DNA of 64,000 nucleotides from CAZFVY01 sp964522665. GTDB lineage: Bacteria; Verrucomicrobiota; Verrucomicrobiia; Limisphaerales; CAZFVY01. The notes under the pieces are model-generated. The model made no database searches. It saw only the letters and a list, made by a program, of their open reading frames with translations, and had not been told where the DNA came from. Shown one piece after another: positions 54,198-62,921 of the stretch. A program made the translations under genes and the position numbers. The first letter of the stretch is position 1; each line of letters opens with the position of its first letter. The stretch covers positions 1 through 64,000 of the forward strand of contig CAZFVY010000021.1 in NCBI GenBank assembly GCA_964522665.1. Direction: 5' to 3'.

Positions 54198-55287
54198 TCG
54201 GCAAGCGTACGCGGCGGTTCCGTTTCATTTTTGGTCGCTCACGTTCTTTGCGCTCGGTTGCGTCGTCGGGAGTTTCCTGAACGTCTGCATTTATCGCATG
54301 CCGCGCGGTGAAAGCATCGTCTCGCCGCCGTCGCACTGTCCGCACTGCCAATATTCCATTCCGTGGTATCTGAATATCCCGCTGTTCACCTGGCTTTACC
54401 TGCGGGGCAAGTGTGCCAATTGCAACGCGCCGATTTCGATTCGCTATTTTCTCGTCGAACTATTGACGGGATTGACGTTTCTGGCGTGCTGGTTGGCGTT
54501 TGGGCATCAATCGCCAGGGTTGGTTTTGGTTTACTGTTTGCTGCTTGCGGCGTTCATCGTCGCCACTTGGATTGATATTGAACACTTCATCATTCCCGAC
54601 GAGATAACCCTGGGTGGAATCGCGGTCGGTTTCATTTGTTCGTTCGCTGTGCCAGCCGTCCAACAGGCGGCCAATTCGGCTCGCGCCCTCGAGGAAAGTT
54701 TTAAGGGGATTTTGGTGGGTGGTGGTCTGGTCTATGCCATTTTGCGATTGGGAAAGGCGCTGTTCGGGCGGCAAAGGTGTCCGCTGGCGCCCGATTCCAA
54801 GGTGATTTTTACGGAATCAGCGCTCCAATTACCGGACCGGGAAATCCTTTACGAGGACATCTTCTACCGCAAATCGGATTCGGTCACGCTCCACGCGAAA
54901 ACGGTCGAATTGGTTGATCGCTGTTATTTCGAGACGGATCTGCGTTTGACGCCATCCGAGCTGCGCATTGGCGAGGATACTTTTGATCCGGAGGAGGTGA
55001 CGCACCTTGAAGTGATGACCGATAGCGTCGTTCTCCCGCGGGAAGCAATGGGTTTGGGAGACGTTAAGTTTATGGCCGCGATCGGCGCGTTCCTGGGCTG
55101 GCAGGCGGTCGTTTTCTCGATGATGATCAGCGCTGTGATTGGGGCGTTCGTCGGGGTGACTTTGATCCTGGTCGGGAAACAACGATGGTCCAGCCGGCTG
55201 CCTTACGGCCCTTACATCGCTCTCGCGGCAACCGGTTGGATATTCTTCGGACGCGCCCTGGTCCGTTGGTGGCTTCGCTTCGAGTGA
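54190..55287 (+). CDS. pilD: Prepilin peptidase (type IV leader peptidase) with an inserted domain
   Basis: PilD/GspO cleaves the leaders of the pseudopilins and N-methylates their first residue. The 365-aa polytopic protein has an N-terminal CPHC...CANC zinc-type loop, aspartates in IDIEHFIIPDEI and in AMGLGDVKFMAAIGAFLGW, and several transmembrane segments. Between the two Asp motifs (about residues 195-275) sits a 75-80-residue soluble-looking insertion (VIFTESALQLPDREILYEDI and following). It is not present in short proteobacterial PilD. It overlaps aroE by 8 bp. It should process the six pseudopilins at 8.5-16.4 kb and the pilin at 61.4 kb, including those with Ala before the cleavage site. 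Confidence 0.9.
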   Translation: MFDRQAYAAVPFHFWSLTFFALGCVVGSFLNVCIYRMPRGESIVSPPSHCPHCQYSIPWYLNIPLFTWLYLRGKCANCNAPISIRYFLVELLTGLTFLACWLAFGHQSPGLVLVYCLLLAAFIVATWIDIEHFIIPDEITLGGIAVGFICSFAVPAVQQAANSARALEESFKGILVGGGLVYAILRLGKALFGRQRCPLAPDSKVIFTESALQLPDREILYEDIFYRKSDSVTLHAKTVELVDRCYFETDLRLTPSELRIGEDTFDPEEVTHLEVMTDSVVLPREAMGLGDVKFMAAIGAFLGWQAVVFSMMISAVIGAFVGVTLILVGKQRWSSRLPYGPYIALAATGWIFFGRALVRWWLRFE

Positions 55288-55541
55288 CTCTTAAGCCGGA
55301 AGAGCTGGGTTGAAGAAGAGCTGAGCCGATACCTGTCTGCCGGTGCGTTGGGTCTCGCTTTTGCGCTCCCGCGCGCCCAGGGAATGCTTGGTTTCATCTC
55401 AAGTTTTCCGGCCTTCCTCTCAGGCTTTGCGCCGTCCATCTCAGCCCGAGGGCGTCGTTTTTCGAGAGGGTCTAGTTTCATCGGCGATCTGGCCCGCGGC
55501 ATGGTGTCGTCGGCTCAGAAGAAAAAACTAAAGATAATCAT

Positions 55542-56021
55542 ATGAAATACCTAAGAACAATCACAGTGGTCGCCGTGTTGGGCCTGACCGTCGGCGCTTA
55601 CGCGGTCGTCCAGAATCTGCATGAGCCCAAGGCGAATGGAAGTGACGTCGCCTCTATGGTCGGCCATCTCAGCCAAGTCTTTGGCGAATTCGCGGCCTTC
55701 GACCTGAACAAAGACGGCCAGTTGGACGCGCGCGAAAAGGCGGCCCTGGCCAAAGCCATCGCGGATGGGTCGCTCACGCTTCCCTCCGGCATGCCGCCCA
55801 AGGACGCCTTTCCGAGCGAGGAGCAGAGGCTCAATCACATGGTTGAAATGTACGCCCGATTCGCCGTGTACGATGCGAATCATGATGGCGTCCTGGATTC
55901 AACGGAGCAGGCCGCCGTCCGGCGGGCCTTTGAGAATGGCGAGCTCGGTTTTACCGGCGCCAACGCTGCCGGCGGGACCCAGGGGCTGCACAAGTTGGCG
56001 AAATGGCTCCATGCTCACTGA
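55542..56021 (+). CDS. Secreted EF-hand protein
   Basis: The 159-aa protein has an N-terminal hydrophobic signal (MKYLRTITVVAVLGLTVGAYA) and two EF-hand loops: DLNKDGQLDAREK (starting near residue 54) and DANHDGVLDSTEQ (near 113). Both keep acidic residues at loop positions 1, 3, 5 and 12, so both should bind Ca2+. It is likely periplasmic or exported. A LytS-LytTR-type two-component pair follows 76 bp downstream in the same direction, and the protein could be a ligand-sensing partner or target of it. No RBS of strength is seen. No family beyond EF-hand was recognised. Confidence 0.75.
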   Translation: MKYLRTITVVAVLGLTVGAYAVVQNLHEPKANGSDVASMVGHLSQVFGEFAAFDLNKDGQLDAREKAALAKAIADGSLTLPSGMPPKDAFPSEEQRLNHMVEMYARFAVYDANHDGVLDSTEQAAVRRAFENGELGFTGANAAGGTQGLHKLAKWLHAH

Positions 56022-56097
56022 GTGATCGGCCTGGAATCGCAGCTTTGACGCTGCTTTTTTCCACGGTTGGCGCAAGCTGAAGCGCAGTGAATTCGCG

Positions 56098-57225
56098 ATG
56101 AATCGGTCCACGGCCAACCCTGGCGCAAGTCGGTTCCGCGCGCCCGTCCTGATTGGGGCGGGCGCGTGGATCATCGTCGCGGTCGTATTCACGCTCCAAG
56201 CGACGCACACCGATTCGTCCGCGGCCATAAGAATCTCGGTGCGCCGTTCCGCGATGTGGCTGCTGTTTGCGCCGCTGGCGGTGTGGCTCGGCTTTCAGTT
56301 TCAATTCGTGCGGCCCAGATTGGGCCGGAGCCTGGCGGCGCATTTGTCAGGCTTCGCGTTGCTCCTGGTAGTAAGCCACCTGAGCCTGTGGGAGGTTGCT
56401 CGGGAAGCGGCCCCGGCTGAGCGCCACCCTTACGGGGCAACCGGAAACGAGACCGAGATTCGTCCCCGTTCCGGCGGGATGATCATCGCGCATGTCGCGC
56501 TGGATTTGCTGTTTTACTCCGTCATTGTAAGCTCCAGCCAGGCGGTGGCATGGTTCGGCCGCGCGCAAGAGCGTGAGCGCCGGGCGCTGGCGGCGGAAGC
56601 CAGCCTGGCCCAGGCCCGACTGGCGGCGTTGCAGATGCGGTTGAATCCGCACTTCCTGTTCAACGCGCTCAACGGCATTTCCACGCTGATCCACGTCGAT
56701 GCGCGCGCCGCGGACGCCATGTTGGGCGAGCTGAGCGGGCTTTTGCGCGCCGCTTTGGAGACGGCGGGAGAACAAGAGATCTCGTTGCGCCGCGAACTTG
56801 ATTTTCTGCGGCGTTACCTGGCCATCGAACAAGCCCGGTTTGGGGAACGGCTCCGGATCGAGGAATCCGTCGAGCCGGCTTTGCTGGATGCGCTTGTGCC
56901 GACGTTCATTCTGCAACCGCTGGTCGAAAACGCGATCAAGCACGGCATCGAACCCCAACGAGCGCCCGGGCTTGTGCGCGTCTCGGCCGGCCGCGCGGGC
57001 GGGAATCTGCGGTTGGTAGTGAGCGATACCGGGTCGGGCCTGAAGACCGTCCTGCGCGCGGCGGGCGGACATGGCGTCGGGCTGTCGAATACCAGGGATC
57101 GCCTCGAACAACTTTATCCGGGCGCGCACCAGTTTAGCCTGCGCGGCGGGGCAAGCGGCGGTTGTGAGGTCACCGTCGAGTTGCCGCTGCGGACGGCCAG
57201 CCCGGCCAGCGCCAACGCCACATGA
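56098..57225 (+). CDS. LytS/YehU-type sensor histidine kinase
   Basis: The 375-aa kinase has four hydrophobic segments in its N-terminal 160 residues, giving a membrane sensor. The His-kinase (PF06580-like) core has the H-box LNPHFLFNAL with His185, then LRRELDFLRRYLAIEQARFGERL, LQPLVENAIKHGIEP (N-box) and SDTGSGL. The segment GVGLSNTRDRLEQLYPG is typical of LytS kinases. The signal sensed is not predictable. It overlaps its response regulator gene by 4 bp (ATGA), so they form a two-gene unit. Confidence 0.88.
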   Translation: MNRSTANPGASRFRAPVLIGAGAWIIVAVVFTLQATHTDSSAAIRISVRRSAMWLLFAPLAVWLGFQFQFVRPRLGRSLAAHLSGFALLLVVSHLSLWEVAREAAPAERHPYGATGNETEIRPRSGGMIIAHVALDLLFYSVIVSSSQAVAWFGRAQERERRALAAEASLAQARLAALQMRLNPHFLFNALNGISTLIHVDARAADAMLGELSGLLRAALETAGEQEISLRRELDFLRRYLAIEQARFGERLRIEESVEPALLDALVPTFILQPLVENAIKHGIEPQRAPGLVRVSAGRAGGNLRLVVSDTGSGLKTVLRAAGGHGVGLSNTRDRLEQLYPGAHQFSLRGGASGGCEVTVELPLRTASPASANAT

Positions 57226-57992
57226 AAATCCGCGCGCTCATCGTGGATGATGAATCACTCGCGCGTCAGCGCGTCCGCCTGCTCGCCCAGGACGATCCTC
57301 TCCTGGTCATCATCGGCGAAAGCGCCAGCGGGGCGGAAGCTCTCCCGGTAATCGAGCGGGAGCGACCGGACCTGCTTTTCCTTGATATACAAATGCCGGA
57401 GGTGGACGGCTTTGAACTGCTGGAGAACTTGTCACGGGAACGGCTGCCGCAGGTGATCTTTACGACCGCTTTTGACCACCACGCGGTGCGGGCCTTCGAA
57501 AAGCACGCGTTGGATTACCTGGTGAAGCCGCTGCAGCCCGACCGATTCAAGGCGGCGGTGGCGCGCGCGCGCGAACACCTGACTAATCACCAGGCGAGCA
57601 CCGCTGCCCGCGGCTTGCTGGAAATGCTGGCCGCCCAAAAAAGCGCGACCCCGCCGCGATATCTCACGCGCATCACCGTCAAGAACGACGATCGGGTGAT
57701 CGTTCTCAAAACCGCGGATATTGATTCGATCGAATCCGCCGGCAACTACGTGGCGGTAAACGTCGGCAAAGAAAGCCATATCCTTCGAGAAACGTTGAAC
57801 GCGCTGGAAACCCAACTCGATCCAGAGCAATTCCTGCGCGTCAGCCGAAGCGCCATTGTCAACCTTGACCGGGTGAAGGAACTGCAACCGATGTTCAAAG
57901 GTGAACACCTCATTATCCTGCAAAACGGAAAACGGCTTACCATGACTCGCGGGTCATTGCGTGACATCGAGCAGGCGCTGAAATTCCGTTAG
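57222..57992 (+). CDS. LytTR-family response regulator
   Basis: The 256-aa protein has a receiver domain with acidic pair DDES near residue 9, phospho-acceptor Asp55 in LFLDIQMPEVDGF and Lys in YLVKPLQPDRF, followed by a C-terminal LytTR DNA-binding domain (TADIDSIESAGNYVAVNV, then LRVSRSAIVNLDRVKEL). LytTR regulators bind direct repeats upstream of targets such as adhesin, peptidase or sugar-uptake genes. It is phosphorylated by the kinase encoded immediately before it. The EF-hand gene upstream is a possible target. Confidence 0.9.
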   Translation: MKIRALIVDDESLARQRVRLLAQDDPLLVIIGESASGAEALPVIERERPDLLFLDIQMPEVDGFELLENLSRERLPQVIFTTAFDHHAVRAFEKHALDYLVKPLQPDRFKAAVARAREHLTNHQASTAARGLLEMLAAQKSATPPRYLTRITVKNDDRVIVLKTADIDSIESAGNYVAVNVGKESHILRETLNALETQLDPEQFLRVSRSAIVNLDRVKELQPMFKGEHLIILQNGKRLTMTRGSLRDIEQALKFR

Positions 57993-58082
57993 CGGCGACC
58001 GCCAGTCCGGAGAATCCCCGGCCGATAGGGACGCCGAGGTTGTCCCGAAACGCTGAGTCGGCAGGCTAGTCTGCAAAACCAG

Positions 58083-59186
58083 TCACCGCGCCGGCGCGGG
58101 ACTTGAGTCCTCGCACTGCGCTTTTTGACGCAACGCGTGATCGACGAGGACCAACGCGGTCATTGCTTCGACCATCGGCACGGCGCGGGGCAGGACGCAC
58201 GGGTCGTGGCGTCCGCGACCGGTGAGGGTGGTTTCCTGAAAATGGACATCGACGGTCTCCTGCTCGCGCATCACGGTGGCCACCGGCTTGAACGCGACGC
58301 GGAAATAGATCATTTCCCCGTTGGAAATCCCGCCTTGCACTCCGCCGGAACGGTTGGTCGGCGTGTAAACCTTTCCCTCTTTAGCGCGAAACGCGTCATT
58401 GTGCTGGGTTCCCGACAGTTGAATCCCGTCAAAGCCCGAGCCGATATCGAATCCCTTCGAAGCCGGGAGGCTGAGCATCGCTTTTCCAAGGTCTGCTTCG
58501 AGGCGATCGAACACTGGTTCACCCCAGCCGGGCGGCACGCCCCGGGCGACGCCCATGACGATCCCGCCGACGCTGTCGCCGGCCTGGCGCATCTGTTCAA
58601 TTAACCGCAGCATTTGTTCCGCGGCGGCCGGGTCGGGACAACGCACGATGTTGGCCTCAACTTCCGCGGACGTGACGCGCTCGGCATCGACCGTGGCCGT
58701 GATCCGTTGCACTTGCTGCACCCAGGCAAGCGTTTCGACGCCGTAGCGTTGGCGCAGGATCTTCTTCGCGATGGCGCCGGCGGCGACTCGTCCGATGGTC
58801 TCGCGGGCGCTGCTGCGTCCGCCTCCGGGCCAGGCCCGAATGCCGAATTTCGCCGCGTAGGTGTAATCGGCGTGCGAGGGACGGAATTTGGTGGCCATTT
58901 CGGAGTACGCCTCGGGGCGGGCGTCCTCGTTTTTCACCAGCATGGCGATGGGGGTCCCCAGCGTCTTGCCCTCGAACGTGCCGGAAATGATCTCTACGCG
59001 GTCCGGTTCTTTGCGCGGTGAGACGATCTTCGATTGGCCGGGTCGCCGACGGTCCAAGTCCGGCTGAATGTCGGCCTCCGTCAACTCCAGTCGGGGTGGG
59101 CAGCCATCGACGACGACGCCTACGCCGCCACCGTGGGACTCACCCCAGGTCGTCACGCGGAACAAATGACCGAACGTATTTGCCAT
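58083..59186 (-). CDS. aroC: Chorismate synthase
   Basis: AroC forms chorismate from 5-enolpyruvylshikimate-3-phosphate with reduced FMN. The ATG at 59186 gives 367 aa, starting MANTFGHLFRVTTWGESHGGGVGVVVDG; 32 extra upstream codons are rejected. Signature segments are GESHGGGVG, RRPGQSKIVSPRKEPD, RPSHADYTYAAKFGIR and RSSARETIGRVAAGA. The central GVQGGISNGEMIYFRVAFKPVATV is also present. With aroE it represents the shikimate pathway, but they are not in one operon. It is divergent from the cupredoxin gene 260 bp away. Confidence 0.95.
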   Translation of the reverse strand: MANTFGHLFRVTTWGESHGGGVGVVVDGCPPRLELTEADIQPDLDRRRPGQSKIVSPRKEPDRVEIISGTFEGKTLGTPIAMLVKNEDARPEAYSEMATKFRPSHADYTYAAKFGIRAWPGGGRSSARETIGRVAAGAIAKKILRQRYGVETLAWVQQVQRITATVDAERVTSAEVEANIVRCPDPAAAEQMLRLIEQMRQAGDSVGGIVMGVARGVPPGWGEPVFDRLEADLGKAMLSLPASKGFDIGSGFDGIQLSGTQHNDAFRAKEGKVYTPTNRSGGVQGGISNGEMIYFRVAFKPVATVMREQETVDVHFQETTLTGRGRHDPCVLPRAVPMVEAMTALVLVDHALRQKAQCEDSSPAPAR

Positions 59187-59446
59187 CGCGTTAGAGTGCG
59201 GCAAGACGGAGCTCTGGTCAAACCTGCGCTCGCGATCCGTCGAGAGCTTGGCTCGCGGTCGTGGCCATCGAGATAGCCACATTTCTTACGTCGTCATTTG
59301 GAAAAGTTTGGTTGGGTTCGAGCGTTGACCCATTCGCGCGTGCCAGGGAACAAAACCGGCGGCGGTGTTTCTTATTGATGAAGTGCGCCTCCAACGTTGG
59401 CCGGGCGTCGTCCTCGGCCGAACCTGAGGTGAATTCTAACGATGCG

Positions 59447-61078
59447 ATGAAAAGACTAATAGTAGTTCTCCTGATGGCGCTCGCGGTATCGGCTCGCTCG
59501 TGGGCGACGTCGTTCGGCGTACAGATCGCCGGCTTTGCCTTCTCTCCTCCCAGTCTCACGATAAACGTGGGCGACACCGTCGTTTGGACACAAATCGACT
59601 CCGTGGGGCACAATACCGTCAGTGACAACGGGCTTTGGACTAGCCCGGTGCTTTCTCCAGGTCAGACTTTTTCTTTCACTTTTAACACGCCGGGAACGTT
59701 CGGCTATCTCTGCACTATCCACCCCTTCATGACGGGAAGCGTTACTGTGGTTGGGCAGGCTCCGAATAGCCCGCCGACGGTCGCCTTGACGAGTCCAACC
59801 AGCGGCGCGGTTTTCGACGCCCCGGGTTCCGTGACGCTTTCGGCGACGGCGGCGGACAGCGATGGTTCAGTCAGCCAAGTCGAGTTCTTTAACGGCCACA
59901 CGTCGGTAGGCGTTGTGAGCAGTCCGCCCTATAGTCTCACGCTGAATAATCTCGTTGGCGGCAATTATTCGATTACGGCGGTCGCCACCGACAATCAAGG
60001 CGCGAAGACCACCAGCGCTGCGGTCTCTTTTCAGGTCAACGCTCCGCCGATCGTCGCGTTGACGAGTCCCACGACTGGCTCAATCTTCAAGGCGCCGGCC
60101 GCCGTAACCGTCTCCGCGCTTGCGTCTGACAGTGACGGCTCCGTCAGCCAAGTCGAGTTTTTCAACGGCGGCGTGTCGCTCGGGGTGGTAAAGACGCCGC
60201 CATACAGCTTGAGTTTAGGCCCGCTTACGACTGGCGCCTATTCAATCACCGCGGTGGCCACGGACAACTTAGGCGGGACGGCGACGTCGGTGGCGGTGGC
60301 CATTGCGGTCGATATCGCGCCCTCGGTCGCGATCATCGCGCCAGCTAACGGCGCCATTCTTTCGACGCCGGCGAGCACGGCCCTCGTGGCGAGCGCCAGC
60401 GATTCGGACGGCACGGTGGTGAAGGTCGAGTTCTTCAATGGCGCCACCTCGCTCGGCGTCGTCACGAATTCACCCTTCCAGGCGCCTTTGGCCAATGTTC
60501 CGCCGGGAACCTACACGTTGACCGCCAGGGCAACCGACAATCAAGGCCTGACCACGACTTCGGCGCCAATTTCGATCAGCATCGACTCGCCGCCTAGCGT
60601 TACGATTACAGGTCCGGCAAATGGCGTTTCTTTGCCTGCGCCGGCTTCCGTAACGGTGGTCGCCGCTGCGGCGGACACGGACGGGAGCGTGGCCAAGGTG
60701 GAGTTTTTTAACGGCGCCAACCCCATCGGCCTGGTCACTGGCTCTCCGTATCAGGTGGCTTTGAACAATCTTCCGGCCGGAATCTACTCCTTGACCGCCA
60801 AGGCCACCGACGACCAAGGCGCCACGGCGGTCTCGACGGTGGTATCGATCGTGGTCACGAACGTGCCCGAGGTCGCTGCCGTCCGCCTCAGCATCGTTGC
60901 GCCGGAGGATGGGTCTCTGAGTCTGGCTTGGAGCGGCGGTACGGCGCCTTATCGGGTGCAAAAAAAATCTTCTTTGGCGGATGCGAATTGGCTGGACGTC
61001 ATGACGACGACGAACCAAAATGCGCGCGTTCCAAATGACAGCGTCGCGGCATTTTTCCGCATCGCTGGAGCGCCGTAA
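59447..61078 (+). CDS. Secreted cupredoxin (plastocyanin-like) fused to four Ig-like repeats
   Basis: The ATG at 59447 gives 543 aa; 62 upstream codons of the frame are rejected because MKRLIVVLLMALAVSARSWA is a clear signal peptide. The first domain (residues 21-110) is a blue copper domain with all type 1 ligands: His55 (GHNTVS), Cys89, His92 and Met95 (CTIHPFM). Four Ig-like modules of about 90 aa follow, each starting with P-P-x-V-x-L/I-T-S/G-P. Each also contains SDGSVSQVEFFNG or a close relative. The C-terminal ~60 residues (GSLSLAWSGG, YRVQKKSSLADANW, FFRI) are the module shared with three other exported proteins. A strong terminator follows. The fusion would present an electron carrier on an adhesin-like stalk. 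Confidence 0.85.
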   Translation: MKRLIVVLLMALAVSARSWATSFGVQIAGFAFSPPSLTINVGDTVVWTQIDSVGHNTVSDNGLWTSPVLSPGQTFSFTFNTPGTFGYLCTIHPFMTGSVTVVGQAPNSPPTVALTSPTSGAVFDAPGSVTLSATAADSDGSVSQVEFFNGHTSVGVVSSPPYSLTLNNLVGGNYSITAVATDNQGAKTTSAAVSFQVNAPPIVALTSPTTGSIFKAPAAVTVSALASDSDGSVSQVEFFNGGVSLGVVKTPPYSLSLGPLTTGAYSITAVATDNLGGTATSVAVAIAVDIAPSVAIIAPANGAILSTPASTALVASASDSDGTVVKVEFFNGATSLGVVTNSPFQAPLANVPPGTYTLTARATDNQGLTTTSAPISISIDSPPSVTITGPANGVSLPAPASVTVVAAAADTDGSVAKVEFFNGANPIGLVTGSPYQVALNNLPAGIYSLTAKATDDQGATAVSTVVSIVVTNVPEVAAVRLSIVAPEDGSLSLAWSGGTAPYRVQKKSSLADANWLDVMTTTNQNARVPNDSVAAFFRIAGAP

Positions 61079-61117
61079 GCGGCTCGATTTTCCTTCCGGG
61101 TGGAAGGTTAACATGCA

Positions 61118-61171
61118 GGCGGGTTTTGGCGGTGTAATTCGTGTGTCACCCCAAAACCCGCCAGTTTTTTT
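61118..61171 (+). terminator. Strong rho-independent terminator after the cupredoxin gene
   Basis: GGCGGGTTTTGG (61118-61129) pairs perfectly with CCAAAACCCGCC (61151-61162); with one bulged C the stem extends by four more pairs (GGTG with CACC). It is followed by AG and seven T residues. Confidence 0.85.
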
Positions 61172-61289
61172 GGGGTAGGGATCGCCCGGTTGGTGAACGC
61201 ACGGTTGTCGAGGCGAGATCGCGAAACTTGTGAGGTTTTCCTGGACCCCGGCGTCGCCAAAGTCGGATTTCACCCCAGTTCGGTACGGG

Positions 61290-61318
61290 TTGACAAATCG
61301 GGGTGGGCGTCGTAAAGG
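61290..61318 (+). promoter_or_regulatory. Candidate promoter for the H-X9-DG pilin gene
   Basis: Perfect -35 TTGACA (61290-61295), 17-nt spacer, weaker -10 TAAAGG (61313-61318). Initiation near 61325 leaves a leader of about 35 nt to the ATG at 61359. Confidence 0.4.
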
Positions 61319-61358
61319 GAGACTTGATTAACGCGGTTTGTCGTTCAGACGCCGGTTC

Positions 61359-62225
61359 ATGAAAAGGCATTGCCAAAACCACGCGATCGTCGGGCGCCGA
61401 CTTTTTGCCCGGCCAGGCGGTTTCACCTTGATCGAATTGTTGGTCGTGATCGCGATCATCGCGATCTTGGCGAGCATGCTTGGCGCCGGCTTGGCTCGCG
61501 CCAAGGGCAAGGCCCAGGGAATCGTTTGCCTCAGCAATATCCGTCAACTCACGCTCGCTTGGAACCTGTACGCGAGCGACAACGCTGACCACCTGGTCTA
61601 TAATTTCGGCGCCGCTGGCATCAAAAAAACGGTGGCGGCGAATCAGAACCTGAATTGGGTGAATGATGTCATGAGTTGGGAGTTGGATGGGGACAACACG
61701 AATCTCACGCTCATTACCAATGGTCAATTGGCCCCGTATGCCGCGCGCGCCGCGGGGATCTTCAAATGCCCCTCGGACAATGTCGTCAGCGATCTTCAGC
61801 GCCAGGCCGGTTGGACGGCCCGGGTCCGGAGCGTCTCGATGAACGCGATGGTCGGCGACGCCGGAGAATTCTCCTGGGGCGGCACGAACGTTTTCAACCC
61901 GACCTACGTTCAGTTCATGAAGCTGTCGGACATCCTTCAGCCGGGCGGGATCTTCGTTTTCCTGGACGAGCATCCTGACAGCATTAACGACGGATATTTT
62001 ATCAACCGCGTTGATCAACCCGAGTGGGTCCATCTGCCGGCCTCCTTCCACAATGGCGCCGGGGGGTTCACCTTCGCGGATGGCCACGCGGAGGTTCACA
62101 AGTGGATCAACGCCGCGACGCGGCGACCGTCCCGACCGGATGGCGCTCCGCTGCCTTTCCCGGTTCAGCCGAGCGACGACGCCGATTATCAATGGTTGGT
62201 CGAGCGGACGACGATTGACCGCTAG
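61359..62225 (+). CDS. H-X9-DG-type type II secretion/pilin-like protein
   Basis: The ATG at 61359 gives 288 aa. The 21-residue leader ends ARPGG, followed by FTLIELLVVIAIIAILASMLGAGL with Glu at +5. The mature part has CLSNIRQLTLAWNLYASDN and CPSDNV. The C-terminal HNGAGGFTFADGHAEVHKW contains His, nine residues, Asp-Gly, the H-X9-DG motif of a pilin-like family abundant in Planctomycetes and Verrucomicrobia. It stands alone with its own promoter and is followed by an ECF sigma gene. It could be processed by the peptidase at 54190. Role and partner machine are unknown. Confidence 0.85.
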   Translation: MKRHCQNHAIVGRRLFARPGGFTLIELLVVIAIIAILASMLGAGLARAKGKAQGIVCLSNIRQLTLAWNLYASDNADHLVYNFGAAGIKKTVAANQNLNWVNDVMSWELDGDNTNLTLITNGQLAPYAARAAGIFKCPSDNVVSDLQRQAGWTARVRSVSMNAMVGDAGEFSWGGTNVFNPTYVQFMKLSDILQPGGIFVFLDEHPDSINDGYFINRVDQPEWVHLPASFHNGAGGFTFADGHAEVHKWINAATRRPSRPDGAPLPFPVQPSDDADYQWLVERTTIDR

Positions 62226-62345
62226 CCTGTGCCGCGCCGCCCACGCCCAACCCGCGCGGTCGATTTGACGGGTCCAACCCTCGCGTTGGCAAGCGGGTTC
62301 TTTCGCCGGTCGGCGCCGAGGGTCGGCCGGCGACGGAATTAACCG

Positions 62346-62371
62346 GGAACAATCCTGCCTCTGGGGTCTCA
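62346..62371 (+). promoter_or_regulatory. ECF-type promoter candidate upstream of the sigma gene
   Basis: GGAAC (62346-62350) and TCTCA (62367-62371) are separated by 16 nt, near but slightly short of the sigmaE-like GGAAC/TCTGA spacing. It lies 20 nt before the sigma ATG, the position expected for autoregulation. Confidence 0.35.
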
Positions 62372-62390
62372 TACCGAGCGTAACGACCGT

Positions 62391-62921
62391 ATGGCTTCCG
62401 GCTTGGATTTTGAGAGTCTGGTTTCAAGCTACTATCGTTCGCTCTACCAGTTCGCCTACAGTCTTAGCCGGTCAGACGCCGATGCGTGCGATCTCACGCA
62501 GCAAACGTTTTATGTCTGGGCGGCGAAGGGCCACCAACTGCGGGATGAGTCGAAGGTAAAAACGTGGCTCTTTACGACCTTGTACAACGAGTTTTTGAAA
62601 ACGCGGCGCAAGCACAGCCGCTTTCCCCACTTCGAGCTCAGCCAGGTCGATCAGGAACTGCCCGCGGTGCCGCAGGCGACCGTGAACCAATTGGACGCCG
62701 GACACCTGCTCGAAGCGCTCGCGACCTTGCCCGAACCGTATCACGCGCCGGTCGCGCTTTTTTACATGGAGGACAGTTCGTACCAGGAGATCGCCGAAAT
62801 CCTCGGAGTTCCCATCGGGACGGTCAAATCGCGCATCTCTCGCGGCATCGCGCAGCTTCAGGCCGCCCTGGCCAAGGAACCGCGGTATTCTATGCAATTC
62901 AGACGGGAGCAGCATGGATAG
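62391..62921 (+). CDS. ECF-family RNA polymerase sigma factor
   Basis: The 176-aa protein has a sigma-70 region 2 (YQFAYSLSRSDADACDLTQQTFYVWAAKGH and WLFTTLYNEF) and a region 4 (LPEPYHAPVALFYMEDSSYQEIAEILGVPIGTVKSRISRGIAQL). There is no region 1 or 3, as in ECF sigma factors. It overlaps the next gene by 8 bp, which encodes a single-pass membrane protein, the usual partner arrangement. Regulated genes are unknown; the pilin upstream is a candidate. Confidence 0.92.
   Translation: MASGLDFESLVSSYYRSLYQFAYSLSRSDADACDLTQQTFYVWAAKGHQLRDESKVKTWLFTTLYNEFLKTRRKHSRFPHFELSQVDQELPAVPQATVNQLDAGHLLEALATLPEPYHAPVALFYMEDSSYQEIAEILGVPIGTVKSRISRGIAQLQAALAKEPRYSMQFRREQHG

Noticed and set aside
55348..55545. 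65-aa frame overlapping the EF-hand start with ATGA
   Set aside because: No family, no RBS, and opposing frames exist in the same stretch; probably chance.
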